Origin: Actinomadura formosensis NBRC 14204
GTDB lineage: Bacteria > Actinomycetota > Actinomycetes > Streptosporangiales > Streptosporangiaceae
NCBI RefSeq assembly: GCF_001552155.1
Contig: NZ_BCQQ01000019.1
Coordinates: 1-64,000, forward strand
Reading direction: 5' to 3'
DNA length: 64,000 nt
Positions 17,926-26,745 of this stretch are shown here, in pieces. The stretch's first letter is position 1, and each line of letters opens with the position of its first letter. The notes below the pieces were generated by a model. It was given only the letters and a program-made list of their open reading frames with translations. It searched no databases and was not told where the DNA came from. Both the position numbers and the translations under genes were made by a program.

Positions 17926-19107
17926 ATGACCGCAGGACGAGATCCCCTGGCCAGGCTCCGGGACGCGGCCGCGCGGCGCGCCGCGGACGGGCTGCACCGG
18001 ACACTGCGGCCCCGTCCCGACGGGCTCACCGACCTGGCGTCCAACGACTACCTCGGGCTCGCCGGCGACCCCCGGCTCGCCGCGGGCGCCATCGCCGCCG
18101 CCCGCGCGTGGGGCACCGGCTCGACGGGGTCGCGCCTGGTCACCGGGACGACCGAGCTGCACGCCGAACTGGACCGGCGGCTCGCCGCGTTCACCGGCAG
18201 CGCCGCCGGCCTGGTGTTCTCCTCCGGCTTCCTCGCCAATCTCGGCGTGATCACCGCCCTCGCCGGGCCCGGCACGCTCGTGCTGTCCGACCAGGTCAAC
18301 CATGCCTCGATCGTGGACGCGTGCCGGCTGTCGCGGTCCCGGGTCGTGATCGTCCCGCACCGGGACACCGCCACCGTCGAGCGGGCCCTCGCCGAGCGCG
18401 AGGAGGACAACGCCCTCGTGGTCACCGACGCCGTGTTCTCGGTGGACGGCGACCTCGCGCCGCTGAGCGCGCTGCACGCGGCCGTCCGGGCCCACGGCGC
18501 ACTGCTGGTGATCGACGAGGCGCACGCGCTCGGCGTCGTCGGCGACGGGGGCCGGGGCGCCGCACATGCCGCGGGCCTCGCCGGCGAACCCGACGTGATC
18601 CTCACGCTCACGCTGTCGAAATCGCTCGGGTCCCAGGGCGGCGCGGTGCTCGGCGCCCCCGAGGTGATCGAGACGCTGATCGACACCGGGCGGTCGTTCA
18701 TCTTCGACACCGGCCTGAACCCGCCCGCCGCCGGCGCCGCGCTCGCCGCCCTCGACGTCCTGGAATCCGACCCGGGCCTGCCCACGCGCGCGCGTGGGCA
18801 GGCCAGGCTGATCGCAAACCTCGCGGCCGGTTCCGGCCTGGAGACCGCCGACCCCGCCGCCGCAGTCGTCCCCGTCTTCCTCGGCGAGCCGCACACCGCG
18901 CTCCGGGCCGCCGAGATCTGCGCTGAGCATGGGCTCCGTGTCGGCTGCTTCCGCCCGCCGTCGGTTCCGAAGGGGCGCGCGTGCCTGCGCCTCACCGCCC
19001 GCGCCACGCTGGAGGAGCGCGACCTCACCCGGCTGCGGGCGGCCCTGGCGGAGGTAGGGTGTTCTACCGGCCGTAGTCTCCCGCATAACATCGGGGAAAA
19101 CCGATGA
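17926..19107 (+). CDS. bioF: 8-amino-7-oxononanoate synthase (BioF)
   Basis: A 393-residue PLP enzyme that condenses pimeloyl-ACP or -CoA with alanine in biotin synthesis. Conserved features are ASNDYLGLAGDPRL, GTGSTGSRLVTGTTELHAEL, the IDEAHALGVVG strand and the PLP-lysine segment LTLSKSLGSQGG. The ATG at 17926 gives the usual length. The end carries a small hairpin (CATCGG-GGAAAA-CCGATG, 19089-19106), then 18 bases later the dasR-like gene begins, so the two may form one transcript. The other biotin genes, bioD and bioB, lie 2 kb away on the opposite strand; bioA was not seen. Confidence 0.95.
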   Translation: MTAGRDPLARLRDAAARRAADGLHRTLRPRPDGLTDLASNDYLGLAGDPRLAAGAIAAARAWGTGSTGSRLVTGTTELHAELDRRLAAFTGSAAGLVFSSGFLANLGVITALAGPGTLVLSDQVNHASIVDACRLSRSRVVIVPHRDTATVERALAEREEDNALVVTDAVFSVDGDLAPLSALHAAVRAHGALLVIDEAHALGVVGDGGRGAAHAAGLAGEPDVILTLTLSKSLGSQGGAVLGAPEVIETLIDTGRSFIFDTGLNPPAAGAALAALDVLESDPGLPTRARGQARLIANLAAGSGLETADPAAAVVPVFLGEPHTALRAAEICAEHGLRVGCFRPPSVPKGRACLRLTARATLEERDLTRLRAALAEVGCSTGRSLPHNIGENR

Positions 19108-19125
19108 TGAACGTGAGGAGATGCC

Positions 19126-19929
19126 GTGACGGAGGTCAGGGGCGGGCCCCGGCACGGGGGAGGGTTCGAGCACGGATTCGACCGGGTCTCGCTGGGCGGC
19201 ATCGGTAAGCGCCACCCGAACCAGGCGCCCCGGATCCCGAAGTACTACAAGCTGAAAGAGCTGCTGGTCGAGCTGATCCAGTCGCTGCCCGCCGGCAGCC
19301 CGCTGCCGCCCGAACGGACCCTCGCCGAGAAGTACGAGACGTCCCGGACCACCGTCCGGCAGGCACTCGCCGAACTCGTCGTCGAGGGCCGCCTCCAGCG
19401 CATCCAGGGCAAGGGCACCTTCGTCGCCAAGCCGAAGGTCGCGCAGGAACTCCAGCTCGTCAGCTACACCGAGGACATGCGGCACCACGGGCTGCGCCCC
19501 GAGACCCGCATCCTGGAGGCCGGCTACGTCAGCGCCGACGAGAGCCTCGCGGCCCTGCTCTGCATCCGGCCCGGCGGGCGTGTCCTGCGCGTCCACCGGC
19601 TCCGCCTCGCCGACGGCGAGCCCATGTCCATCGACACCTCCCACCTCCCGGCCCGCCGCTTCCCCGGCCTGCGCCGCGAGCTCTCCCGCCACCACTCCCT
19701 CTACGAGACGCTCGCCACCGCCTACGACGTCCACCTGACCGAGGCCGAGGAAACGATCGAGACCGTCCTCGCCACCCCGCATGACGCCCAGGTCCTCGGC
19801 GTGGACGTGGGCCTCCCGATGCTCCTGCTGTCCCGCCACGCCTTCGACGCGACGGGCCAGCCGGTGGAGTGGGCCCAGTCCCTCTACCGAGGCGACCGCT
19901 ACAAGTTCATCACCCGCCTCAGCCGCTGA
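19126..19929 (+). CDS. dasR: GntR/HutC-family regulator, DasR-like
   Basis: A 267-residue repressor. The N-terminal winged helix is [20 protein letters not shown]. The motif [16 protein letters not shown] joins it to a UTRA effector domain (about 105-260) with LSYTED-type and [15 protein letters not shown] ending. Line-by-line similarity to Streptomyces DasR, the global regulator of amino-sugar uptake that senses glucosamine phosphates, is high across the whole length. The first 35 residues (Gly/His/Arg-rich) are not conserved. GTG at 19126 has a GAGGAG site. No obvious dre operator was seen nearby, and its position after bioF is unusual. Orthology is inference from remembered sequence. Confidence 0.8.
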   Translation: MTEVRGGPRHGGGFEHGFDRVSLGGIGKRHPNQAPRIPKYYKLKELLVELIQSLPAGSPLPPERTLAEKYETSRTTVRQALAELVVEGRLQRIQGKGTFVAKPKVAQELQLVSYTEDMRHHGLRPETRILEAGYVSADESLAALLCIRPGGRVLRVHRLRLADGEPMSIDTSHLPARRFPGLRRELSRHHSLYETLATAYDVHLTEAEETIETVLATPHDAQVLGVDVGLPMLLLSRHAFDATGQPVEWAQSLYRGDRYKFITRLSR

Positions 19930-19968
19930 CCTTCCCCGTCCGATCGGGCTCTGACCGGCGACTTCTCG

Positions 19969-19996
19969 ACCTTCGACCACAAGTTCGAAGGTTTTG
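19969..19996 (+). terminator. Hairpin with short T tract after dasR
   Basis: ACCTTCGA (19969-19976) and TCGAAGGT (19985-19992) form a perfect 8-bp stem around an 8-base loop, followed by TTT. It lies 40 bases after the dasR stop. It could be a simple terminator or an operator for the following gene. Confidence 0.5.
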
Positions 19997-20040
19997 GCTA
20001 CGCTGGGTGCACCCCTTCTCTACGATGACTGGAGCAGATC

Positions 20041-20727
20041 GTGAGGGAAAGGTCGCAGAACGTGACAAAAACCGCAGTTTCCAGTCTCGATGACGTGTCC
20101 GAGGACACGCTGTACGACATGTGGACGCGCGGTGAGGTGGAGGACCTTCTCGATCTTCCGTACGAGGGACTACGGGTCGAGATCATCGGGGGTCATATCG
20201 TCGTGTCACCGGCACCCACCGTGGCGCATGCCTGCATACTCAGCGCCATCAGTCAGGCGCTGACGGCGGCCTCGATGACGGACCCCGACTTCCCGTGGAC
20301 GTCCACACAGGTCGTCAACCTCTACCGGAGGTCAGCGCCTCCCTCTTGCATTCCCGATCTCCTCGTCCTGGAGAGGGATGTACTCGACGCGGCCGGCGAA
20401 GCCGACACCTTCGGATTGCTGCCGGACGAGATCGAGATGGTGGTAGAGGTCACTTCTCGGAGCAACTCCGAGCAGGACCGACCGCCAACGGGTGGGAGGC
20501 GGCTGGCGAACCCGAACAAGTGGTCCGGCTACGCCGAGGTCGAGATTCCCTACTACCTCCTCGTCGATCGATCGCCGAAGGAGGCCAAGACGACCCTCTA
20601 CTCCATTCCCGACCGGTCCACGGGCGCCTACCTGCACGGGGAGTCGTGGGAGTTCGGGGAGACGATCCAGTTGCCGGAGCCGTTCAACGTCGAGATCGAG
20701 ACCAGCCGCTGGCGGCCATGGAAGTAG
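20041..20727 (+). CDS. Uma2-family (DUF820) putative endonuclease
   Basis: A 228-residue protein of the Uma2/DUF820 PD-(D/E)XK nuclease-like family. It contains YEGLRVEIIGGHIVVSPAP, CIPDLLVLERDVLD, EIEMVVEVTSRSNSEQDR and KWSGYAEVEIPYYLLVDR. The Asp in PDLL, the Glu in VVEVTS and nearby residues form the presumed metal site. Such genes are often multicopy in actinomycetes; biological role unknown. GTG at 20041 is used. GTG at 20062 is also plausible because GAGGGAAAGG would serve it. Base composition is somewhat lower in GC than the neighbours. A small gene overlaps its end. Confidence 0.85.
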   Translation: MRERSQNVTKTAVSSLDDVSEDTLYDMWTRGEVEDLLDLPYEGLRVEIIGGHIVVSPAPTVAHACILSAISQALTAASMTDPDFPWTSTQVVNLYRRSAPPSCIPDLLVLERDVLDAAGEADTFGLLPDEIEMVVEVTSRSNSEQDRPPTGGRRLANPNKWSGYAEVEIPYYLLVDRSPKEAKTTLYSIPDRSTGAYLHGESWEFGETIQLPEPFNVEIETSRWRPWK

Positions 20728-21014
20728 GGAACGAACCCGCGGCCACGATTCCCCCAATGGCGACGACCGTCGATCAGCGGACCGGGATCGTGATCCACGG
20801 CGTGACCTACCCCGAAGATCCCCGGGACATGACCGGCGAGGAGATCCGGAGACATCTTCTCCTGCCGGAAGAAGCATCGATCAAAGTCCTCGATCACCAG
20901 GACGAGGGGACTCTCACCGAAGTCGGCATCTCATGGGCCGAGGACGTCGATGGCAAGGTCGTACTCGACCACATCCGGCAGATCATTCGAGAGCGGATGA
21001 TCAGAAGCGTGTGA
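20718..21014 (+). CDS. Small protein coupled to the Uma2 gene, unknown function
   Basis: A 98-residue protein whose ATG at 20718 overlaps the end of the Uma2 gene by 10 bases; an inner ATG at 20757 would give 85 residues. It contains RTGIVIHGVTYPEDPRDM, EEIRRHLLLPEEASIKVL and the ending IRQIIRERMIRSV. There is no signal peptide or membrane helix. Translational coupling suggests a function tied to the nuclease, for example a partner or regulator. I do not recognise a family. Confidence 0.6.
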   Translation: MEVGNEPAATIPPMATTVDQRTGIVIHGVTYPEDPRDMTGEEIRRHLLLPEEASIKVLDHQDEGTLTEVGISWAEDVDGKVVLDHIRQIIRERMIRSV

Positions 21015-21049
21015 GCGCGCGGCCGGCGAGCCGCGCGCTCGCCTCGCGG

Positions 21050-22045
21050 TCACAGGGTCTGGCTGAGGGCCTTGATGGGCATTTTCAGGTCGGTGAGGAG
21101 TTCCAGGTCCTTTTCGGCGGGGCGCCCGAGGGTGGTCAGGTAGTTGCCGACGATGATGGCGTTGATGCCGCCGAGCATGCCTTCGCGGGTGCCGAGGTCG
21201 CCGAGGGTGAGTTCGCGGCCGCCCGCGTAGCGGAGGATGGTGCGGGGCAGGGCGAGGCGGAACGCGGCGATGGTGCGGAGCGCGTCGGTGCCCTCGACCA
21301 GCGGCAGATCGGCGAACGGGGTGCCGGGGCGGGGCGCGATGAAGTTCAGCGGGACCTCGTCGGGTTCCAGTTCGGCGAGCTGCGCGGCGAACTCGGCGCG
21401 CTGCTCGATGGTCTCGCCCATGCCGACGATGCCGCCGCAGCACACCTCCATGCCGGCGGCCTTCACCATGCGGAGGGTGTCCCGGCGTTCCTCCCACGTG
21501 TGGGTGGTGACCACGTTCGGAAAGTGGGAGCGGGCCGTCTCCAGGTTGTGGTTGTAGCGGTGGACGCCCATCGCGGCCAGCTCGTCCACCTGCTCCTGGG
21601 TGAGCATGCCGAGCGAGCACGCGATGTTGATCTCGACGGCGTCGTTGATGGCCTTGACGCCCTCGCGGACCTGCGACATCAGCCGCTCGTCCGGGCCGCG
21701 GACGGCGGCGACGATGCAGAACTCGGTCGCGCCGGTCCGCGCGGTCTCCTTCGCCGCCTCGACCAGCTCCGGGATGTTCAGCCACACCGACCGGACGGGC
21801 GACTCGAACTTGCCGGACTGCGAGCAGAAGTGGCAGTCCTCGGGGCAGCCGCCGGTCTTCAGCGACACGATCCCCTCGACCTCGACCTCCGGCCCGCACC
21901 AGCGCATCCGGACCTCGTGGGCCAGCGCGAGCAGGTCCTCCAGCCGGTCGTCCGGCAGGTTCAGGACCTCCAGCACCTGCTGCTCTGACAGGCCCCTGCC
22001 CTCGTCCAGTACCTGCCGGCGGGCGATGTCGAGGATGTCCGTCAC
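21050..22045 (-). CDS. bioB: Biotin synthase (BioB)
   Basis: A 331-residue radical-SAM enzyme that inserts sulfur into dethiobiotin. The radical-SAM cluster motif is CPEDCHFC (about 56-63), followed by [10 protein letters not shown]. Residues for the second cluster lie in later blocks such as [11 protein letters not shown] and [11 protein letters not shown]. The length is normal. GTG at 22045 overlaps the bioD stop by 4 bases, so the two are translated together. The enzyme sacrifices its auxiliary cluster each turnover; a candidate auxiliary protein gene (bsaP) is on the same strand 2.3 kb upstream. Confidence 0.97.
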   Translation of the reverse strand: MTDILDIARRQVLDEGRGLSEQQVLEVLNLPDDRLEDLLALAHEVRMRWCGPEVEVEGIVSLKTGGCPEDCHFCSQSGKFESPVRSVWLNIPELVEAAKETARTGATEFCIVAAVRGPDERLMSQVREGVKAINDAVEINIACSLGMLTQEQVDELAAMGVHRYNHNLETARSHFPNVVTTHTWEERRDTLRMVKAAGMEVCCGGIVGMGETIEQRAEFAAQLAELEPDEVPLNFIAPRPGTPFADLPLVEGTDALRTIAAFRLALPRTILRYAGGRELTLGDLGTREGMLGGINAIIVGNYLTTLGRPAEKDLELLTDLKMPIKALSQTL

Positions 22046-22773
22046 GTGCTCTCCTTGTCCAGGCCGTAGCTGTCACGGAAGGCGGCGGCATCGAAACCGC
22101 CGCCGAGCGAGGGGGCCAGGCCGCGGTGCGCGGCCGGCAGGAACTCCGCCGGGTCCAGCGCGCCCGCTCCCGCGGGCAGCGCGCCCGCCAGCGGGCGGGC
22201 CGCGATGGTCTCCAGGTCGCGGATGTTGCTGCGCATCGCGAGGTCCGGATCGTCCGGCCACTCGCCGATCACGACGCCGGCGAGCTGCACGCCGCGGTGC
22301 GCCATCGCCTCCAGCGTCAGCGCGGTGTGGTTGAGCGTGCCGAGGTCGGGCCGGGCCACGACGACGACGGCGGCGCCGAGCCAGCGCGCCAGGTCGGCGA
22401 TCGTGCCGCCCTCCTCGTCGTAGCGGACGAGGAGCCCGCCCGCGCCCTCGACCAGCACCAGCCGGCGGCTGCCCGCCAGTTCCTGGACGCGCTCGGCGAC
22501 CTCCGGCAGCCGGACGGGCGGGAGCCCGGCGTGGCGGGCGGCGGCAGCCGGGGACAGCGGGTCGGGGAAGCGCGCGAACTCGTGCACGTCGTCCAGGCCG
22601 GCGAGCCGGCGCACCTCGTCGAGGTCACCGGGCTGCCCGTCGCCGACCCCGGTCTGGCCGGGCTTGACGACGGCGACCGACGCGCCGCGGGCGGCGGCGA
22701 CCGCGGCCAGCGCCGCGGTGACGACCGTCTTGCCCACGCCCGTACAGGTCCCGGTAATCACGAGCACACTCAC
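22042..22773 (-). CDS. bioD: Dethiobiotin synthetase (BioD)
   Basis: A 243-residue ATP-dependent enzyme that closes the ureido ring of dethiobiotin. The P-loop is GTCTGVGKT (about 8-16). Further motifs are VVKPGQTG and [18 protein letters not shown] at 22773 gives the normal start [16 protein letters not shown]; the frame continues upstream without family sequence. It is the first gene of the bioD-bioB pair. Confidence 0.96.
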   Translation of the reverse strand: MSVLVITGTCTGVGKTVVTAALAAVAAARGASVAVVKPGQTGVGDGQPGDLDEVRRLAGLDDVHEFARFPDPLSPAAAARHAGLPPVRLPEVAERVQELAGSRRLVLVEGAGGLLVRYDEEGGTIADLARWLGAAVVVVARPDLGTLNHTALTLEAMAHRGVQLAGVVIGEWPDDPDLAMRSNIRDLETIAARPLAGALPAGAGALDPAEFLPAAHRGLAPSLGGGFDAAAFRDSYGLDKEST

Positions 22774-22887
22774 AAAGCGGCACACTAGCGCGGGCCTGTG
22801 ACGCGGGCGCCCGCCGGACCCCACAGCATTCGAGGGGCGTTTTTGTAACGGGCGGAACCCGGCGGCGCGGCGGCGCGTCCAAGGTCC

Positions 22888-23706
22888 ATGCCCGGTCCGT
22901 ACACACGCTCCCACCGGGTGCCGGCGCTCGCCTGCGCGGCCTTGACGGCCTGCGCGGCGCTGACCGCGTGCGGCGACGGCTCCGGCACCACCGGATCCTC
23001 GCCCTCGTCCCCCGCACCCTCCACGTCCGCCCCCGCACCCTCCACGCCCGCGACCTCGTCCCCCGCCGGGGAAACCCCCGCCGGCGAGAACCTCGTCCTG
23101 CGCTGGCGCAGGACCGGAGGCATCGCCGGTCTCGGCGGCCCCGGCGGCGTCCCCGACTTCTCCCTCTACTCCAGCGGACGCGCGGTGGCCGTGTCGCAGG
23201 GTGGCGGGCTGACCGAGTACCACCTGAAACCGGACGCGTTGCAGCGGCTCCTGGGCGAGGCCCGCGCGGCCGGTCTCGACCGCTCGCACACGGTCGGCTC
23301 CGCGCAGTTCACCGACGCGATCATCACCGTGGTCACCATGGGCGACACCGCGACCCGCATCTTCGAACCCGGGTCGCCGCCCGGCCCGGAGACCGGGTTC
23401 CTCAGAAAGAGGTTGAACCCGGCGGGTTGGCCCGCATCCGACCAGTCGGCGAAGCCCGAGCCGTACGCGCCGGAGAGGACGGCCGTCCTCGCGAACCAGG
23501 CGCCCGGCGGCGGCCCCGCCAAGACGTGGCCGCTGGCGCCGCTCGGGGACGGAGTGCCGGTGGCCGGGAGCATCTGCACGCCGGCCCCGTCCCGGAAGAT
23601 CCCCGCCACGGGCCCCGGCGTCACCTGGCGCAGCAAGGGCAGAAACTACTTCGTCAGGCTTCGCCCCCTTCTGCCCGGCGAATCGTCCTGCCGGGACCTG
23701 GCCTGA
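22888..23706 (+). CDS. Predicted secreted lipoprotein of unknown function
   Basis: A 272-residue protein with a lipoprotein signal peptide (two LTAC boxes; the second, ALTACGDG, is the likely lipidation site near residue 28). A Ser/Pro/Ala-rich linker to about 65 follows. The extracellular domain begins NLVLRWRRTGGIAGLGGPG and contains FSLYSSGRAVAVSQGGG and a late cysteine pair (ICTP, SCRD) that may form a disulfide. The start of the domain is typical of lipoproteins in actinomycetes that I cannot assign. It is divergent from bioD with 114 bases between. Confidence 0.8.
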   Translation: MPGPYTRSHRVPALACAALTACAALTACGDGSGTTGSSPSSPAPSTSAPAPSTPATSSPAGETPAGENLVLRWRRTGGIAGLGGPGGVPDFSLYSSGRAVAVSQGGGLTEYHLKPDALQRLLGEARAAGLDRSHTVGSAQFTDAIITVVTMGDTATRIFEPGSPPGPETGFLRKRLNPAGWPASDQSAKPEPYAPERTAVLANQAPGGGPAKTWPLAPLGDGVPVAGSICTPAPSRKIPATGPGVTWRSKGRNYFVRLRPLLPGESSCRDLA

Positions 23707-23829
23707 CACACGGCGGCACGGCCGGTTCTGCCGGTGGGCGTCTATAGCCTGGTTCGGCACGGTCCGCCGATCATGGTGATCTGGAGAGTTGCTCGATGCG
23801 TACGCTGCACGGCCGTGACGTGGCCGCCG

Positions 23830-24324
23830 ATGTCTGAGCCCGTGTTCGTCCGGGAGGCTCGGGCCGACGAGTGCGAACTCGTCGGGGAGTTGACCGTTGA
23901 GGTCTATGTACACGGTGGTCTCGTGTCGCCGGAGTCGCCGTATGTGAAGACGTTGCGGGATGCGGGCGACCGGGCCGCCAAGGCCGAGCTTCTCGTCGCG
24001 GAGGTGCGGGGCGAGGTCGCCGGGGCGGTCGCGTACTGTCCGCCCGGCAGCCCCTACGCGGAGCTGGCCGGGCCGGACGAGGCCGAGATCCGGATGCTCG
24101 CCGTCCGGGAGAAGGCCCGCGGGATGGGGGCGGGGCGGGCCATGGTGCGGGCGTGTGCCGAGCGGGCGCGGGCCGCCGGGCTCAGCGGGTTGCGGCTTTC
24201 GACGCAGCGCAACATGGACGCCGCGCAGCGGATGTACGAGCGGATGGGGTTCGTCCGCACCCCCGAGCGGGACTGGGCTCCCGTCCCGGGGGTGGATCTG
24301 CTGACCTACGCCCTTCCGCTCTAG
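23830..24324 (+). CDS. GNAT-family N-acetyltransferase
   Basis: A 164-residue GNAT protein. It begins [20 protein letters not shown]. The acetyl-CoA motif is [20 protein letters not shown], and the C-terminal part contains [18 protein letters not shown]. The substrate is unknown. The ATG at 23830 is preferred; the frame runs back to 23734 without family sequence. Its stop overlaps the stop of the convergent small zinc-ribbon gene by 4 bases. Confidence 0.9.
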   Translation: MSEPVFVREARADECELVGELTVEVYVHGGLVSPESPYVKTLRDAGDRAAKAELLVAEVRGEVAGAVAYCPPGSPYAELAGPDEAEIRMLAVREKARGMGAGRAMVRACAERARAAGLSGLRLSTQRNMDAAQRMYERMGFVRTPERDWAPVPGVDLLTYALPL

Positions 24325-24509
24325 GACGTGCTCTGCGGGGCGCCGTGCTCGGAGCAGCGGGCCGTCCAGCCGAACGGCGTCACCTGGACGACCATGCGGC
24401 GGCGGCAGCGCGCGCAGTAGCGGGGCGGTTCCATCTCGCGGGCGGCGCGGCAGGCGGCGTGGTCGCCCTCGGCGGCGGGCTCGCCGCAGCGGTCGCAGTA
24501 CACGGCCAC
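24321..24509 (-). CDS. bsaP: Small cysteine-rich protein, probable biotin synthase auxiliary protein BsaP
   Basis: A 62-residue protein with two CxxC motifs (CDRCGEPA and [10 protein letters not shown]) and further cysteines at the N-terminal helix and in RCSEHG, typical of a metal or iron-sulfur ribbon. The block [25 protein letters not shown] (here [15 protein letters not shown]) matches the small protein found beside bioB in many actinobacteria and named BsaP, which supports regeneration of the BioB cluster. The assignment is from memory of that motif. It lies 1.5 kb upstream of bioD on the same strand, separated by two plus-strand genes, and 19 bases after the biotin-carboxylase gene. Confidence 0.6.
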   Translation of the reverse strand: MAVYCDRCGEPAAEGDHAACRAAREMEPPRYCARCRRRMVVQVTPFGWTARCSEHGAPQSTS

Positions 24510-24528
24510 ACTCTACGACGGCCGGCGT

Positions 24529-25869
24529 TCAGCGGCGGGCGCGCATGCGGCCGACGAGCCCGGTGTCGTAGGCACCGGCCGCGAACTCGGGACGGTCGAG
24601 CAGCTCGCGCAGGAAGGGCAGGTTCGTCGGCGGCCCCTCGATGCGGAACGCGTCCACGGCGGCTCTGGCCCTGGCCAGCGCGTGGTCACGGTCATCGCCG
24701 TGGACGCACAGCTTGGCGAGCAGCGGGCCGTAGTGGGTCGTGACGGTGGTGCCCTCGGCGTAGCCGGCGTCGATGCGGATTCCGTCGCCGACGGGCTCCT
24801 CCCACACCTTGATCTCGCCGGTGCCGGGGAGGAAGTGCCGCGGGTCCTCGGCGAGGACGCGGAACTCGACGGCGTGGCCGCGGGGGGCCACGCCGGTGAA
24901 CGAGACGGGCTCACCGGCGGCGATGCGGAACTGCTGCTCGACGAGGTCGATGCCGCCGGCCATCTCGGTGACGGGGTGCTCGGCCTGCAGGCGGGTGGTC
25001 ATCTCCAGGAAGAAGAAGTCCTGCGCGGCGGGGTCGACGAGGTACTCGACGGTGCCGGCGCCCCGGTAGCCGACGGCCTCGCCCGCGTGGACGGCGGCGG
25101 CCAGCATCCGCTCGCGCAGCGCCGGCGGGACGCCGGGGGACGGCGTCTCCACGGCGACCTCCTGGTGGCGGCGCTGGACGGAGCAGTCCCGGTCGCCGAG
25201 CGCGACGACCATGCCGTCGGCGAGGCCGAGGATCTGCACCCCGACGTGCCGGGCGCCCTCCACGTACCGCTCCAGGAGGACATCGCCCTGGCCGAAGACG
25301 CGTTCGGCGTGGGTGCGGGCCGTCGCGTACGCCTCGCGGAGGGACGGCTCGTGGTGCGCGGCGGCCATGCCGATGCCGCCGGCGCCCGCGGCGGGCTTCA
25401 CCATGACGGGGTAGCCGATGCGCTCGGCCTCCTCGATCGCCGTGCCGGTGTCGGGGACGGGCTCCCACACGCCGGGCGCGACGGGGACGCCCGCCTCCTT
25501 CATCAGGTTCCGGGCGTTGATCTTGTCACCCATCCGCGCGATGGTGAGCGGCGGCGGGCCGACCCAGACCAGGCCGCGGTCCGCGACCTGCCGGGCGAAC
25601 GCGGCGCTCTCGGCGAGGAACCCGGAGCCGGGGTGGACGGCACGCGCGTTGGTGCGGTGCGCGGCCTCCAGGATCGCGGCGGCGTTGAGGTAGCTGCGGG
25701 CCGGGTCCGCGGGGCCGATCAGGACGGCCTCGTCCGCCTCCGCGACGAACGGAAGGTCGGCGTCGGCCTCGGAGTACACGGCGATGACCTTGAGGCCCAT
25801 CGCGCGGGCGGTGCGCAGGATCCGGCCGGCGATCTCCCCGCGGTTCGCCACGAGCACGGACTCGAACAC
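24529..25869 (-). CDS. Stand-alone biotin carboxylase-like subunit (divergent)
   Basis: A 446-residue ATP-grasp protein of the biotin carboxylase family with no biotin-carrier domain attached. Its N-terminal domain has VLVANRGEIAGRILRTARAMG. The usual HPGYGFLAEN reads HPGSGFLAES. The glycine-rich ATP loop reads AAGAGGIGM instead of GGGGGRGM. The carboxylation motif EMNTR reads EMTTR (Glu289, Thr291, Arg293), so the Asn equivalent to E. coli AccC Asn290 is a Thr. RDCSVQRRHQ is normal. Known for the family: it carboxylates biotin with ATP and bicarbonate. Whether this divergent copy keeps that activity is uncertain. No carboxyltransferase or carrier gene is adjacent. GTG at 25869 follows GAGGGAG; an earlier GTG at 25887 is possible. 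Confidence 0.82.
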   Translation of the reverse strand: MFESVLVANRGEIAGRILRTARAMGLKVIAVYSEADADLPFVAEADEAVLIGPADPARSYLNAAAILEAAHRTNARAVHPGSGFLAESAAFARQVADRGLVWVGPPPLTIARMGDKINARNLMKEAGVPVAPGVWEPVPDTGTAIEEAERIGYPVMVKPAAGAGGIGMAAAHHEPSLREAYATARTHAERVFGQGDVLLERYVEGARHVGVQILGLADGMVVALGDRDCSVQRRHQEVAVETPSPGVPPALRERMLAAAVHAGEAVGYRGAGTVEYLVDPAAQDFFFLEMTTRLQAEHPVTEMAGGIDLVEQQFRIAAGEPVSFTGVAPRGHAVEFRVLAEDPRHFLPGTGEIKVWEEPVGDGIRIDAGYAEGTTVTTHYGPLLAKLCVHGDDRDHALARARAAVDAFRIEGPPTNLPFLRELLDRPEFAAGAYDTGLVGRMRARR

Positions 25870-25968
25870 CGGCGGACACTCCCTCACGGACGGGCCGGGA
25901 CCGGATGTCCCGACCCCCGCAGACTAGTGCGGGCGGCGGCTCCGCGTCCGGCGGTACGGCCGCCCTTC

Positions 25969-26745
25969 TCATTCGCAGCAGTGATGGTGCGCTTCGGGCT
26001 CGGCCCCGGCCGGCGGGTGGACCGGCCGCGCGGGACGCAGCGACAGGATCTCCGCCAGCACCGAGACGGCGATCTCGGGGGCGGTGCGGGCGCCGATGTC
26101 CAGGCCCGCCGGGGTGTGAACACGGTCACCGCGGTCGAGCGCCGCGGCCACCGCCGCGCCCCGCTTCCGGCTGGCGATCAGCCCGATGTAGGGGACGCCG
26201 GCGTCCAGCGCGGCCTTGAGGATCGGCTCCTCGTCCCAGCCGTGGGTGGCGACGACGACCGCCGCCGCGTCCGGGCCGGGCGGGTCCGCCGCGCCGGTGG
26301 GCCGGACGTCGAAGCCGGCCGCGCGGCCGACGTCGGCGAGCGACCGCGCGACCGGCCCGTCCCCGTAAATGTGGAGCAGCGCGGGCGGGATCACCGTTTC
26401 GAGGAACACCTCCAGCGTCCCGCCCGACAGGCACGGGTTGTGCACCGTGACCAGCCCCTCCGTGCTCGTCGCTGGGGGACGGCCGCCCGCGCGGCCGGCG
26501 GGCGGGCTTTCCGCACCCGGTGTGATCCGCAGCAGCGTCGACTCGCCCGAGTCGAGCAGCCGGAGCGCCTGGTCGCGCACCGTCGCCTCGGCGCAGTGGC
26601 CGCCGACGAACCCCTCCATCGTCCCGTCCGGCAGGACGAGTGCCCGGTCGCCCGTCTTCGCGCTGGTCGGACGCTCCACCCGCACGACCGTCGCCAGCAC
26701 GTACGGCGTCCGCTCGCCGCGCAGCCGCTCCGCCCGGTCCATCAT
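25969..26745 (-). CDS. XdhC/CoxF-family molybdenum-cofactor maturation protein
   Basis: A 258-residue protein of the XdhC/CoxI/CoxF family, which inserts or sulfurates the molybdenum cofactor of hydroxylases. The N-terminal XdhC domain contains ATVVRVERPTSAKTGDRALV and GFVGGHCAEATVRD. A C-terminal Rossmann part has IYGDGPVARSLADVG and VATHGWDEEPILKAAL. The C-terminus ends in His-His-His-Cys-Cys-Glu, a possible metal site. The start ATG overlaps the coxL stop by 4 bases, so it belongs to the cox operon. Confidence 0.88.
   Translation of the reverse strand: MMDRAERLRGERTPYVLATVVRVERPTSAKTGDRALVLPDGTMEGFVGGHCAEATVRDQALRLLDSGESTLLRITPGAESPPAGRAGGRPPATSTEGLVTVHNPCLSGGTLEVFLETVIPPALLHIYGDGPVARSLADVGRAAGFDVRPTGAADPPGPDAAAVVVATHGWDEEPILKAALDAGVPYIGLIASRKRGAAVAAALDRGDRVHTPAGLDIGARTAPEIAVSVLAEILSLRPARPVHPPAGAEPEAHHHCCE

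Noticed and set aside
24321..24509. The small ribbon protein as noise
   Set aside because: Rejected because the paired CxxC motifs and the MVVQVTP-GWTARC block are too specific; kept as a gene.
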